The notes under the pieces: model-generated
Database searches by the model: none
What the model saw: only the letters and a program-made list of their open reading frames with translations
What the model was told of the DNA's origin: nothing
Program-made: the position numbers and the translations under genes
From: Streptomyces sp. NBC_00273
GTDB taxonomy: Bacteria; Actinomycetota; Actinomycetes; Streptomycetales; Streptomycetaceae
Direction: 5' to 3'
Assembly: GCF_036178145.1 (NCBI RefSeq)
Contig: NZ_CP108067.1
Span: 9,873,001-9,937,000, forward strand
Length of the DNA stretch: 64,000 nucleotides
Part shown: one piece after another, positions 34,631-43,700 of the stretch
Position numbering within the stretch: the stretch's first letter is position 1
How the letters are laid out: every line of letters begins with the position of its first letter

Positions 34631-35800
34631 ATGACCGACGCTTCGGACGCCGGAGCCGTCCTCGACCACCAGGACGAGGCGGTTCTCGACCGCGACGGTC
34701 TGGCCGCGCTCGTGCGTGTCCTGAAGGTGCGCGGCCGCACGGTGATCGGCCCGACCGTGCGCGACGGCGCGATCGTCCTCGACGAGCTGGACTCCGCCGA
34801 TGCCCTTCCCTACGGGTGGGGGGTCGAGCTGGAGGCGGGGCAGTACCGGCTCCGCCGCCGCGAGGACGGGGCCGTGTTCGCGCACAGCGCGGGACCCCAG
34901 TCGTGGAAGTCGTTCCTGCATCCGCAGCGCGTCCGTCAGTGGTCGGCGGACCGCGGCCCGGACGGTGCGCCGGTCGTCCGTGAGGAGAAGCAGGAGAGCA
35001 TCTCGTACGCGTTCCTCGGCGTGCGGCCCTGCGATCTGCGTGCCATTCAGATCCTCGACCGGGTGATGAGCGGTGGCAGGTACCGGGACCCCACCTACCT
35101 GTCACGGCGGACGGGTGCCTTCCTGATCGCGGCCGAGTGCACCGAGCCGGGTGCCACCTGCTTCTGCGTCTCCATGGGGAGCGGGCCGGCCGCCGACGCC
35201 GGGTATGACCTCGCCCTCACCGAGGTCGTGGACGATGCCGGCCACCGCTTCCTGTGCCGGAGCGGGAGCGAGGAGGGGGCCGCGGTCCTCGCGGAACTGC
35301 CGGGCCGGAGCGCCGATGACCTCACCAGAACAGCGGCGGCCCAAGCCGTGAGCGCCGCCGCCGAACGCATGGGCCGCTCCATGCCCCCCGTGGACCTGCG
35401 CACGCTGATGCGGGACAACCTGGAGGCGGAGCGCTGGGACGACGTCACCGCCCGGTGCCTCAGCTGCGGCAACTGCACCATGGTCTGCCCCACCTGCTTC
35501 TGCACCACCACGGAGGACGTCACCGACCTGACCGGCGATCACGCCGAGCGCTGGCGCCTCTGGGACTCCTGCTACGACCTGGACTTCTCGCTCCTCCACG
35601 GCGGTCCGGTCCGGTCCAGCCCGCGCAGCCGCTACCGCCAGTGGCTCACCCACAAGCTGGGTACCTGGCACGACCAGTTCGACAGCTCCGGCTGTGTCGG
35701 CTGCGGCCGGTGCATCGTCTGGTGTCCCACGGGCATCGACCTCACCGAGGAGGCCCACGCCCTGCACCAGGAAGCCACGCAGCGGGAGAACACGCCGTGA
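34631..35800 (+). CDS. hydB: Hydrogenase beta subunit, two 4Fe-4S clusters (group 3b type)
   Basis: A 389-residue protein: an N-terminal region with RPCDLRAIQILDR and CTEPGATCFC, and two C-terminal 4Fe-4S motifs, CLSCGNCTMVCPTCFC (near 278) and CVGCGRCIVWCPTGID (near 357). This is the iron-sulfur beta subunit of archaeal-type soluble sulfhydrogenases (HydB), which carries electrons between the flavin subunit and the NiFe core. ATG follows GAGAGGTGCACC. It overlaps the CNB gene by four bases. Confidence 0.92.
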   Translation: MTDASDAGAVLDHQDEAVLDRDGLAALVRVLKVRGRTVIGPTVRDGAIVLDELDSADALPYGWGVELEAGQYRLRRREDGAVFAHSAGPQSWKSFLHPQRVRQWSADRGPDGAPVVREEKQESISYAFLGVRPCDLRAIQILDRVMSGGRYRDPTYLSRRTGAFLIAAECTEPGATCFCVSMGSGPAADAGYDLALTEVVDDAGHRFLCRSGSEEGAAVLAELPGRSADDLTRTAAAQAVSAAAERMGRSMPPVDLRTLMRDNLEAERWDDVTARCLSCGNCTMVCPTCFCTTTEDVTDLTGDHAERWRLWDSCYDLDFSLLHGGPVRSSPRSRYRQWLTHKLGTWHDQFDSSGCVGCGRCIVWCPTGIDLTEEAHALHQEATQRENTP

Positions 35801-36282
35801 CCTCGCAACCGGGCGGGCCTCCCGGCGAGGAGGTGTTCGCCGCTCTGACGGCGGAGCACCGCGGGAAGCTGATGGCCCTCGCCCGGGAAGTCGTCCTTCC
35901 GGGCGGCACGCGGATCTTCGAGGAAGGGGAGAAGGCCGACCGTTTCTGGGTCATCCGCTCGGGCACGGTCGCGCTCGACGTCCACATGCCCGGCCGGGGG
36001 CGAGTGGTCGTCGAGACCATCGGTGCCGGCAGCCTGCTCGGCTGGTCATGGCTGTGTCCGCCGCGGCAGTGGCACCTCGCGGCCGAGACCCGGGACCCCG
36101 TCCGTGCATGGGAATTCGATGCCGCGGCCGTCCATGACCTGTGCGCCGTGGACACGGCGCTGGGCCTGTCGCTGGTCACCGTCGTCGCCGAGACCATCGG
36201 CGACCGGCTCCGAGCCACCCGCACCCGGCTGCTCGACCTGTACGGACCGCCGGGACCGAAGGGGAGCGGGCCGGTGCCATGA
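35797..36282 (+). CDS. HTH-less Crp-like protein inside the hydrogenase operon
   Basis: A 161-residue CNB-only protein (VVLPGGTRIFEEGEKADRFWVIRSGTVALDVHMPG, GAGSLLGWSW, RQWHLAA, DPVRAWEFD, LLDLYGPPG). It is a member of the four-copy family of this window and lacks a DNA-binding domain. GTG start overlaps the beta-subunit stop (GTGA) and its own stop overlaps the gamma-subunit start (ATGA), so it is made in step with the enzyme. A regulatory or assembly partner of the hydrogenase is the natural inference. Confidence 0.87.
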   Translation: MTSQPGGPPGEEVFAALTAEHRGKLMALAREVVLPGGTRIFEEGEKADRFWVIRSGTVALDVHMPGRGRVVVETIGAGSLLGWSWLCPPRQWHLAAETRDPVRAWEFDAAAVHDLCAVDTALGLSLVTVVAETIGDRLRATRTRLLDLYGPPGPKGSGPVP

Positions 36283-37085
36283 CGCTCACGCCCCTCTCCT
36301 ACCGCGTGGTGGACCGCCGCGACGAGACGCACGACACGGTCACGCTCGTACTGGAGCCTGCCGCGGATGCCCTGAAGCCCTTCGCAGCCGGCCAGTTCGC
36401 GATGCTGTACGCGTTCGGTGTCGGTGAGATCCCGGTGTCCGTGTCCCGGCTCGCGGACGGGCACCGGCTGACGCACACGGTCCGCGCCGTCGGGGCCGTC
36501 TCCCGCGCACTGTGCGGGCTGCGGATCGGCGGGTGGGTCGGCGTGCGCGGCCCTTTCGGTACCGCCTGGGACTCGGCCGCCGCTCACGGCAACGATCTGC
36601 TCGTCATCGCCGGAGGCATCGGGCTCGCTCCGCTCCGTCCCCTCGTCGACGCCGTTCTGGCCGAGCCCCAGGCGTTCGGGCGGCTGAACGTCCTCGCGGG
36701 CGCCCGGACCCCCGCCGATCTGCTGTACGGGGATGAGTTCCCCGCCTGGGGAAAGCCGTTCGGTGCCGTGACGGTCGACCGGCCTTCCGGCGGCTGGACC
36801 GGCCGGGTCGGCGTCGTCACCACGCTGCTTCGCGAGGCCCGGTTCACACCTTCGGGCACGGTCGCCTTCGTCTGCGGTCCCGAGGTGATGATGCGCGCGA
36901 CCGCACGCGCGCTGATCCACCAAGGGGTACGTCCCGACCGCGTCCGGGTCTCCCTCGAACGCAACATGCGCTGTGCCACCGGCCACTGTGGACACTGCCA
37001 GCTCGGACCCCTGTTGCTCTGCCGCGACGGCCCGGTCGTCGGCTACGACCAGGCCGAGCCCCTGCTCACCGTCCGGGAACTGTGA
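36279..37085 (+). CDS. hydG: Hydrogenase gamma subunit, FAD/NAD(P)-binding
   Basis: A 268-residue ferredoxin-NADP reductase-type protein (Pyrococcus HydG nomenclature; not the FeFe maturase). FAD domain at 10-100 ([22 protein letters not shown]), NAD(P) domain with [18 protein letters not shown] and [16 protein letters not shown], and a C-terminal [17 protein letters not shown] 2Fe-2S-type Cys cluster. It links H2 oxidation or evolution to NAD(P)H. Coupled by ATGA overlap. Confidence 0.92.
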   Translation: MTLTPLSYRVVDRRDETHDTVTLVLEPAADALKPFAAGQFAMLYAFGVGEIPVSVSRLADGHRLTHTVRAVGAVSRALCGLRIGGWVGVRGPFGTAWDSAAAHGNDLLVIAGGIGLAPLRPLVDAVLAEPQAFGRLNVLAGARTPADLLYGDEFPAWGKPFGAVTVDRPSGGWTGRVGVVTTLLREARFTPSGTVAFVCGPEVMMRATARALIHQGVRPDRVRVSLERNMRCATGHCGHCQLGPLLLCRDGPVVGYDQAEPLLTVREL

Positions 37086-37086
37086 G

Positions 37087-37905
37087 ATGAGCACCCCCAC
37101 CACGCCCCAGCCCCCTGTCCGCCCCCGCCTCGGCGTGTTCAAGTTCGCCTCCTGTGACGGCTGCCAGCTCACCCTCCTCGACTGCGAGGACGAACTGCTC
37201 GGCATCGCCGCCGAACTGGAGATCGCCCACTTCCTGGAGGCGTCCAGCGAGCCCGCGCCCGGTCCGTACGACCTCGTCCTCGTCGAAGGGTCGGTCAGCA
37301 CACCCGAGCACGTGGAGCGAATCCGGCGCATCCGCGCCGATGCCCGCCACCTCGTCACCATCGGTGCCTGCGCCACGGCCGGCGGCGTGCAGGCGCTGCG
37401 CAACTACGCCGATGTCGACGGGTACCTGGCGACCGTCTACGCCCGCCCCGAATACATCGAGACCCTCGCGACCTCCACGCCGGTCTCGGCCCACGTACCC
37501 GTCGACTTCGAACTGCGCGGCTGTCCCATCGACCGCGGTCAGCTCGTGGAGGTCATCACCGCGTTCCTCGCCGGACGCAAGCCCGCCATCCCGAACCACA
37601 GTGTCTGCTTCGCCTGCAAACGGCGCGGCAACGTCTGCGTCACCGTCGCCCACGGCACGCCCTGCCTGGGCCCCGTCACCCACGCGGGCTGCGGGGCCCT
37701 GTGCCCGACCTACGGGCGCGGCTGTTACGGCTGCTTCGGGCCGGCCGGAACCACGAACCTTCCCGCGCTGGTCCCGCTCATGCAGCGTGACGGGATGAGC
37801 GAGGAAGACATCGGCAGGTTCCTGCACACCTTCAACGTGACCGCCTTCACCGCCGTGGAGGAGCAAGGACAGCCCGGCGTGACCGACGCTGAAGGACCCG
37901 GATGA
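37087..37905 (+). CDS. hydD: NiFe hydrogenase small (delta) subunit
   Basis: A 272-residue small subunit: [15 protein letters not shown] (proximal cluster Cys), [41 protein letters not shown], then [11 protein letters not shown] and [27 protein letters not shown] for further 4Fe-4S clusters. No Tat signal, so it is cytoplasmic. Starts one base after the gamma stop and overlaps the alpha start by four bases. Confidence 0.94.
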   Translation: MSTPTTPQPPVRPRLGVFKFASCDGCQLTLLDCEDELLGIAAELEIAHFLEASSEPAPGPYDLVLVEGSVSTPEHVERIRRIRADARHLVTIGACATAGGVQALRNYADVDGYLATVYARPEYIETLATSTPVSAHVPVDFELRGCPIDRGQLVEVITAFLAGRKPAIPNHSVCFACKRRGNVCVTVAHGTPCLGPVTHAGCGALCPTYGRGCYGCFGPAGTTNLPALVPLMQRDGMSEEDIGRFLHTFNVTAFTAVEEQGQPGVTDAEGPG

Positions 37906-39266
37906 GCGATCCCACGCCCCGGTCCCAGGAGCTGCGCATCCCCTCACTCGCCCGTGTCGAGGGCGAGACCGCGCTGCACCTGAGGATCGACCACGGCACA
38001 GTCATCGAGGCGCGGCTCAAGATCTACGAGCCGCCGCGGTTCTTCGAAGCCTTCCTCCGGGGCAGAGCGCACACAGAGCCGCCCGACCTCACCTCCCGCA
38101 TCTGCGGGATCTGTCCCGTCGCCTACCAGATGAGTGCCTGCCGTGCCATCGAGGACGCGTGCGGCGTTGTCGTCGACGGACAACTGGCCGCCCTGCGCCG
38201 CCTGCTGTATTGCGGCGAATGGATCGAGAGCCAGACGCTGCACATCCATATGCTGCACGCACCGGACTTCCTCGGCGAGGACGACGTGATCGGTCTGTCC
38301 CGCTCCCATCTGGAGCACGTCAAGCGCGGACTGCGCCTGAAGCAGGCCGGCAACGCCGTGGTCGAACTGCTCGGGGGCCGGGCCATCCACCCCGTCAACG
38401 TCCGGATCGGCGGCTTCCACCGCGCCCCGACCCGCGCCGAACTCCGCCCCCTGGAAGAACGGCTGCGCACCGCCCTCGACGACGCCTGGGACACGGTGCG
38501 CTGGGTCGCCGGCTTCGAATTCCCGGACGCCGAGTGCGACGCCGACCTGCTCGCCCTCGCCGAGGAGGGCACTTACGCCATCGAGTCCGGCGTGCCCACC
38601 GTGCTCCCGTACGACGAGATGCTCCCGCCCTACAGCTTTCCCCTGCGGGACTTCACCGACCACGTGGCCGAGGAGCAGGTCTCCCACTCCACAGCCCTCC
38701 ACTCCCGTTTGGACGGCCGTAGGCATCTCACGGGCTCCCTGGCGCGCTGGGCGGTCAGCGGCTACCTGCTGTCCCCGCTGGCCCTGGAAGCGGCACGGGA
38801 GGCCGGGCTGGGCGACCCCCTGTCGCGCGCAGGTGCCGGGCGGGCAGAGGTCTGCAGGAACCCGTACCGAAGCATCCTCGTCCGGGCGGTGGAAGTCCTG
38901 TACGCGGTGGAGGAGGCCCTGAGGATCATCACGGAGTACGAACGTCCGGCCCGCCCGTACGTGGAGGTGCCGGCCCGGGCCGGCATCGGGCACGGTGCCA
39001 CGGAGGCGCCGCGCGGCCTGCTCTACCACCGCTACGCGTTCGACGACGGGGGGCGTGTCACGGACGCCCGCATCGTGCCACCGACCGCCCAGAACCAGGG
39101 CGCCATCGAGGAGGACCTGCGTCGGCTGGTCCAAGCCGGCCTCGATCGGGGTGAGGGCTCCGAGGCCGAGCTCACCCGGCTGTGCGAGCGGGCCGTCCGC
39201 AACCACGACCCGTGCATCTCGTGTTCGGCCCACTTCCTGGAACTGGACATCGAGCGCACCCACTGA
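37902..39266 (+). CDS. hydA: NiFe hydrogenase large (alpha) subunit, group 3b-like
   Basis: A 454-residue catalytic subunit. L1 motif [11 protein letters not shown] (near residue 66) and L2 motif [11 protein letters not shown] (near 435) supply the four Ni-Fe Cys ligands. It lacks signals for export, and the operon order beta-gamma-delta-alpha with an NAD(P)-binding gamma subunit places it in the bidirectional group 3b. Only eight residues follow the L2 His, a short maturation tail. The hyp maturation genes are not in the window and must lie elsewhere. Confidence 0.94.
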   Translation: MSDPTPRSQELRIPSLARVEGETALHLRIDHGTVIEARLKIYEPPRFFEAFLRGRAHTEPPDLTSRICGICPVAYQMSACRAIEDACGVVVDGQLAALRRLLYCGEWIESQTLHIHMLHAPDFLGEDDVIGLSRSHLEHVKRGLRLKQAGNAVVELLGGRAIHPVNVRIGGFHRAPTRAELRPLEERLRTALDDAWDTVRWVAGFEFPDAECDADLLALAEEGTYAIESGVPTVLPYDEMLPPYSFPLRDFTDHVAEEQVSHSTALHSRLDGRRHLTGSLARWAVSGYLLSPLALEAAREAGLGDPLSRAGAGRAEVCRNPYRSILVRAVEVLYAVEEALRIITEYERPARPYVEVPARAGIGHGATEAPRGLLYHRYAFDDGGRVTDARIVPPTAQNQGAIEEDLRRLVQAGLDRGEGSEAELTRLCERAVRNHDPCISCSAHFLELDIERTH

Positions 39267-39598
39267 TCCCGCCCAGGCGTGACCGGCTGTCCGGGCGAGG
39301 TTGCGGCCCGGGCTTGCGGCCGGTCTGCAGGTGTCGTTACGTCGGATGGCGGCGTCGGAGCCGACCGGCAGCCGCAGCCGCATGCAGGCTCGCCTCTGCC
39401 TTCTGCGCGCTGTCGGGAGGCTTCAGGTGCTCCTCGGATGACATACGGCCGTGTGCTCGGCGCGTTGGCACAGGTGCTTCATCGAGTACCGCTTACGGTC
39501 ACTGCACGGCTACCGGCGCGAGCGCGGGGACGACAGGGCTCCGGCCGGCCGGACACCTCACCGCCTTCCAGTCACCTACCAGACGGAGCACAGCCGGC
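39267..39598. other. Intergenic region after the hydrogenase operon
   Basis: This 332-bp stretch holds no gene that I can support and no DevR-like box. A short CCGGGC/GCCCGG repeat (about 39290-39315) could be a weak terminator for the hydrogenase operon. Confidence 0.5.
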
Positions 39599-40474
39599 AT
39601 GGAGCCAGTCGTCACTGTGGGCCTCGACGGCTCACCCGAGAGCCTCGCCGCTGCCCGCTGGGCCGCTGACGAAGCCGACCGCCGCAAACTCACGCTGCGC
39701 CTGTTGCACGCGTGGCCCCTGCTGGCGCCGGAACCGACCCACCTCCCCTCCGAGATGGATCAGAACTACTGGGCGAAGCGGATCGTGCACAACGCGAAGG
39801 CGGAGCTCCAAGCGCGCCACCCGGGCCTGACCATCGTCGGCAACCTGGTCGCCGAGGATGCTCAGGAGGCGCTGCTGAAAGCGTCAGCGGAGTCCGAGAT
39901 GACCGTGCTCGGTTCGCGAGGGCTGGAGCCCGTCGAGAGCTATTTCCTGGGCGACATCAGCATGCCCGTCGTCGCACGGGCCGAGCGGCCGGTGGTCCTG
40001 GTGCGCGCCGGGACGCGCGAAGAGGGTCCGCCGTCCGCTCCAGGTGCCTCAGGCGGCGTAGTGGTGGCATTGAAACTGCACGGTCCGTGCGACGACCTGC
40101 TCGCGTTCTCCTTCGCCGCCGCCGCGGCACGGGGCGTTCCCCTGCAAGCCGTCCACGGCCGAAGCATGCCCCTCCACGCTCACGCTCCCTGGGGCGTGGA
40201 CCACGACGTGACCGAGAAGATCAGGCAGGACGCGCAGAAGGTCCTGAGTGACGCTCTCCGCCCCTGGCGCGAGAAGTTTCCGAGCGTGCAGGTAACTCCC
40301 GGTATCGGTCTTGAAAGCCCTACCAAGGTCGTGGTCCGGACCGCCGAGGGGGCAGGACTACTGGTTGTCGGCCGACGCAGGCACCGCCCTGCCCTGGCAC
40401 CCCCATTGGGTTCCGTGGCCACCGCCGCGATCCATCACGCGCGCTGCCCCGTCGCCGTCATTCCCCATGACTGA
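39599..40474 (+). CDS. Universal stress protein, two UspA domains
   Basis: A 291-residue protein: VTVGLDGSPESLAAARWAADEADRRK opens domain 1 and VVVALKLHGPCDDLLAFSFAAAAARG opens domain 2. Domain 1 has GSRGLEPVESYFLGDISMPVV, domain 2 GRRRHRPALAPPLGSVATAAIHHARCPVAVIPHD, both variants of the ATP loop. The stop overlaps the next gene by eight bases. In mycobacteria Rv2005c (USP) and Rv2004c are adjacent in the same way. No DevR-like box was seen upstream, unlike most USPs here. Confidence 0.92.
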   Translation: MEPVVTVGLDGSPESLAAARWAADEADRRKLTLRLLHAWPLLAPEPTHLPSEMDQNYWAKRIVHNAKAELQARHPGLTIVGNLVAEDAQEALLKASAESEMTVLGSRGLEPVESYFLGDISMPVVARAERPVVLVRAGTREEGPPSAPGASGGVVVALKLHGPCDDLLAFSFAAAAARGVPLQAVHGRSMPLHAHAPWGVDHDVTEKIRQDAQKVLSDALRPWREKFPSVQVTPGIGLESPTKVVVRTAEGAGLLVVGRRRHRPALAPPLGSVATAAIHHARCPVAVIPHD

Positions 40475-42053
40475 GCCGAGCCACCACGAGGAGCCGCCGG
40501 TGCCGGCGCACAGGACCGACGCGTCCGCGCTCCGGACCGGCACCGGCCTCCAGGTTCCGCCACTACCGCGCGCAGAGGTGTGCGAGACGCACACCGCGGT
40601 CCTGTTCTTCGTCGGTGACCGCGCCTACAAGCTGAAGAAGCCGGTCGACCTGGGGTTCCTCGACTACACGACCACGGCGGCCCGGCGGGCCGTGTGCGAA
40701 CGAGAAGTCGCCCTCAACCGTCGCTTCGCCCCTGATGTCTACCTGGGCCTGGGTGAATTTCGCGGACCGGACGCGGACACGCCCGAACCTCTCGTGGTGA
40801 TGCGCCGCATGCCGGCGGAACGCCGCCTGTCCCTGCTCGTGAGTCAAGGCGCCGACGTCGACGAAGCCCTGCGGTCTGTCGCACGCCTCCTTGCCTCCCG
40901 TCACGCGGACGCGCTCCGCGGCCCGGACATCGACGAGCAGGGCAGGCGGGACGCGCTCTCCGCGCGCTGGGAAGCGAGCTTCACGCAGGTCAGGCGACTG
41001 ACCGAGGACGGCCAGCTGCTCGACGGGGTGGAGGAGACCGAGCGCTTGGTGCGGCGCTATCTCGCCGGCCGCGAGAAACTGTTCGACGCGCGTATTGGGC
41101 AGGGGCGGGTGGTCGACGGCCATGGCGACCTGCTCGCCCAGGACATCTTCTGTCTCGACGACGGCCCCCGCGTCCTGGACTGTCTGGAATTCGACGACCG
41201 CCTTCGCTACGTCGACGGTCTCGACGACGCGGCCTTCCTCGCCATGGACCTGGAGCAGACGGGTGCCCCGGAGGCCGCGGCGTTCTTCCTCGCCCAGTAC
41301 AGCGAGTACTCCGGCGACCCCGCACCGCCGTCCCTGTGGCACCACTACGTCGCTTACCGCGCGTTCGTCCGTGCCAAGGTCTCCCTGATCCAGGCAGCTC
41401 AAGGCGCCCGCGGCGCGCAGGCGGCAGCGCGGCGACTGGTCACCACGACGCTGCGCCACCTGCGTACCTCCGCTGTCGGCCTGACCCTCGTCGGCGGCCT
41501 CCCGGGCAGCGGAAAGTCCACGCTCTCCGGCGCATTGGCCGATCGCCTGGGCGTCACGCTGCTCAGCAGCGACCGCCTCCGCAAGGAGCTGGCAGGCATG
41601 CCGGCGGAGGAATCCGCGGCCTCCGACTACGGCGAAGGGCTGTACACGCCCGAGTGGACCGTGAGGACGTACGCGGCCCTGCTCGACCGGGCGTCCGCCC
41701 TCCTGTCCCGCGGCGAGTCCGTCGTCCTCGACGCCACCTGGTCCGATGCGGGACAGCGCGAAGCCGCTCTGCGCATGGCCGAACGCGCCAGCGCCGACCT
41801 GGTGGCCCTACACTGCCAGGTTCCGGGCGATGTGTCGGCAGCGCGCCTGAGCACCCGCGCCCCCGGGGCGTCCGACGCCACCCCCGATGTGGCCAGGGCT
41901 ATGGCAGCCACGGAGCCGTCGTGGGACGAGGCCGTCCCCATCGACACCGGCGGCCCTTTGGAGGCCGCGGTCATCCAGGCGATGGCGGCCGTACGCCCGT
42001 ACGGCGCCGGCCAGGCCCCGGTCTTCCGCCGCCCCTACATGGAACCGGACTGA
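40467..42053 (+). CDS. Aminoglycoside-phosphotransferase-like / P-loop kinase fusion (Rv2004c-like)
   Basis: A 528-residue two-part protein. Residues 25-330 form a kinase of the APH fold (HTAVLFFVGDRAYKLKKPVDLGF with catalytic-Lys-type strand, VVDGHGDLLAQDIFCLDD loop, FDDRLRYVDGLDDAAFLAMDLE). The C-terminal part from about 345 has GGLPGSGKSTLSGAL (Walker A), SSDRLRKELAG and VVLDATWSDAGQREAAL, as in zeta-toxin/shikimate-type kinases. Rv2004c of the DosR regulon has the same layout; the substrate is unknown. Overlap with the USP gene couples them. Confidence 0.88.
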   Translation: MTEPSHHEEPPVPAHRTDASALRTGTGLQVPPLPRAEVCETHTAVLFFVGDRAYKLKKPVDLGFLDYTTTAARRAVCEREVALNRRFAPDVYLGLGEFRGPDADTPEPLVVMRRMPAERRLSLLVSQGADVDEALRSVARLLASRHADALRGPDIDEQGRRDALSARWEASFTQVRRLTEDGQLLDGVEETERLVRRYLAGREKLFDARIGQGRVVDGHGDLLAQDIFCLDDGPRVLDCLEFDDRLRYVDGLDDAAFLAMDLEQTGAPEAAAFFLAQYSEYSGDPAPPSLWHHYVAYRAFVRAKVSLIQAAQGARGAQAAARRLVTTTLRHLRTSAVGLTLVGGLPGSGKSTLSGALADRLGVTLLSSDRLRKELAGMPAEESAASDYGEGLYTPEWTVRTYAALLDRASALLSRGESVVLDATWSDAGQREAALRMAERASADLVALHCQVPGDVSAARLSTRAPGASDATPDVARAMAATEPSWDEAVPIDTGGPLEAAVIQAMAAVRPYGAGQAPVFRRPYMEPD

Positions 42054-42225
42054 GGCGTGAGGCGATGCCGCGTGCAGCGGCACGCTCGCCGCGACGGACG
42101 TCCTGCCGGAGCATTGCCGCATGTCGTGCATGGCCGAGTCCCGAGACATGGCCATGGCTCGGGCCGACTGAATCGTTTCCCTGCCCTGGGCCTCGGATCT
42201 GCGCGCAGGAGGTGCCGCGCTGTTT

Positions 42226-42261
42226 GGGCCGTGCGGCCCTGGTCGGGGGGCCATTCAGCCC
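42226..42261. promoter_or_regulatory. Paired DevR-like boxes upstream of 42337 gene
   Basis: GGGCCGTGCGGCCCT (42226-42240) and GGGGCCATTCAGCCC (42247-42261), 21 bp apart, end 75 bp before the start of the small protein. Confidence 0.7.
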
Positions 42262-42336
42262 TGCACCGCCCCTCCCGCCCGGTGGAGCATGGCCCTGTGG
42301 GGTCCTTGCGAAGCGGGGAGGAAGGGGACACGGGAC

Positions 42337-42618
42337 ATGGCACCGACGTGGACGACCACAGGAGTGTTCACCGGCGCGGGTGGCGTCCGCACCGACGAGG
42401 CCGGGGTCATCACCGGCGAGGTGAGCGTACGCACCATTTGGAAGGACGGACAAGCCCACATCGCGGTGCAGTACGGCGGTGCCCCCCAGTGGTGCACCAT
42501 GACCGGAAGCCCCCTGTCCTGTAGCGAACGAGCCAGTCGGACCGTGCACCAGAGTGCTGTCGAAGCCGTTCGGGCAGGCGCCGCGGCCACGGCCCGGGGT
42601 ATCTACCCAGAGTCATGA
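42337..42618 (+). CDS. Small protein of unnamed family (paralogue of 2308)
   Basis: A 93-residue protein: WTTTGVFTGAGGVRTDEAGVITGEVSVRTIWKDGQAHIAVQYGGAPQWCTMTGSP, then an Arg/Ala-rich tail. Over 80 residues it matches the protein at 2308, including the WCT..GSP motif. No known fold or enzyme signature. RBS GGGGAGGAAGGGGAC. Both copies sit behind paired DevR-like boxes. Confidence 0.8.
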   Translation: MAPTWTTTGVFTGAGGVRTDEAGVITGEVSVRTIWKDGQAHIAVQYGGAPQWCTMTGSPLSCSERASRTVHQSAVEAVRAGAAATARGIYPES

Positions 42619-42683
42619 TTGTCGGGACAAGCGGCCGATCGCCGAGGTACGTGCCGAGGCACAAGGCAGCTTCATCTCCGGTT

Positions 42684-43673
42684 TCAGCGGATGTCCAGCA
42701 CCTCGGCCACCGGGCGCCGGGGCGTTACCGGGCCCTGCGGTCCGTAGCCGAGCCGGATCACCATCTGGACATGGGTCATCGCCGAGCCCGGATCGCGCAC
42801 CGTCCAGCGGAGCGCGGGCCATTCGAGAGGCTGCGAAGTCATGGACGTGACCAGTCCGTCGGCGGTGGCTTGAAGGAGAACCCGCTGCAGGGCCTGTCCT
42901 GCTCGTAGCCAGTCCTCGGGCCCGTCACCCGAAGTACCCAGCAGCACGATGTGCGGGTTCTGCTCGAAGGTGGCCCACCCACGCCCGGGAACGCGCCGGG
43001 AGCGACCGAAGTCGCGCACGACCCCACCGCGACCCGCGTGCTTCGGACCGAATGCGTCCACGGGGATTCCGTCTGGACGGGTCTGGCCTTCCGGAGTGTC
43101 GGCATGTGTCCACGCCATCGTCTCCGCCGTCATAGTGGGATCCATCTCCTCGCGATGCTCGGAGTCGTGTACCAGGCCCAACACCGTGTCGGTGTGCCAG
43201 GCGTCCGGCACGGCCAGGCGACACCCTTCGAGAAGGGCGGCGGCTCGCAGACCGTCCAATAGTGCGGGAGCGATCTCCTCCTCCGCGAAAGGGAAACGGC
43301 TGGAGTGACGTCGCCGTACGGCTGGATGGAGGGTTCCGAGTTCGCTGTCCGTGGGCCCGGGTTCCCGGAGGTCGGCAGCGGCCAGCAACCACGGAACGTC
43401 CGGGTCGGGCAGCAGCCGTACGTCAGCGCCCCAGCCTGCCGAGGCTGCGGACACCCGTAGGTTGAACAGAGCGGCGGCGCAGCCCACATGGAGGGCGCGG
43501 TGGTCCGGGTCGGCATGGGGCATGGCACGGCCCGGGTCGCCGTACAGCTCGATGAGCCCGGAGGCCGGTCGGTAGAGGAACTTCCACGGCTGGGCGTTGT
43601 GCATGGACGGAGCCGTGACAGCATCCTCGATGAGCGGAACAATCTCTGCCGGGTTCGGAAGCGATGCGGTCAT
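42684..43673 (-). CDS. Acg-family nitroreductase-fold protein
   Basis: A 329-residue protein of the Acg (Rv2032/Rv3127/Rv3131) family: IEDAVTAPSMHNAQPWKFLYR at the N-terminus, RALHVGCAAALFNLRVSAASAGWG, and C-terminal QALQRVLLQATADGLVTSMTSQPLEWP. Two degenerate nitroreductase-like halves are expected; in mycobacteria Acg binds FMN but lacks known nitroreductase activity and is strongly DosR-induced. AGGAAAGTCTC precedes the ATG. It follows the USP at 43701 in one operon. Confidence 0.88.
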   Translation of the reverse strand: MTASLPNPAEIVPLIEDAVTAPSMHNAQPWKFLYRPASGLIELYGDPGRAMPHADPDHRALHVGCAAALFNLRVSAASAGWGADVRLLPDPDVPWLLAAADLREPGPTDSELGTLHPAVRRRHSSRFPFAEEEIAPALLDGLRAAALLEGCRLAVPDAWHTDTVLGLVHDSEHREEMDPTMTAETMAWTHADTPEGQTRPDGIPVDAFGPKHAGRGGVVRDFGRSRRVPGRGWATFEQNPHIVLLGTSGDGPEDWLRAGQALQRVLLQATADGLVTSMTSQPLEWPALRWTVRDPGSAMTHVQMVIRLGYGPQGPVTPRRPVAEVLDIR

Positions 43674-43700
43674 GAGACTTTCCTGCCTGTGCGGTGGGCC

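Noticed and set aside
37066..39383. Long minus-strand frames opposite the hydrogenase subunits
   Set aside because: They are antisense shadows of strongly supported genes, common in GC-rich DNA, and lack starts with ribosome sites.
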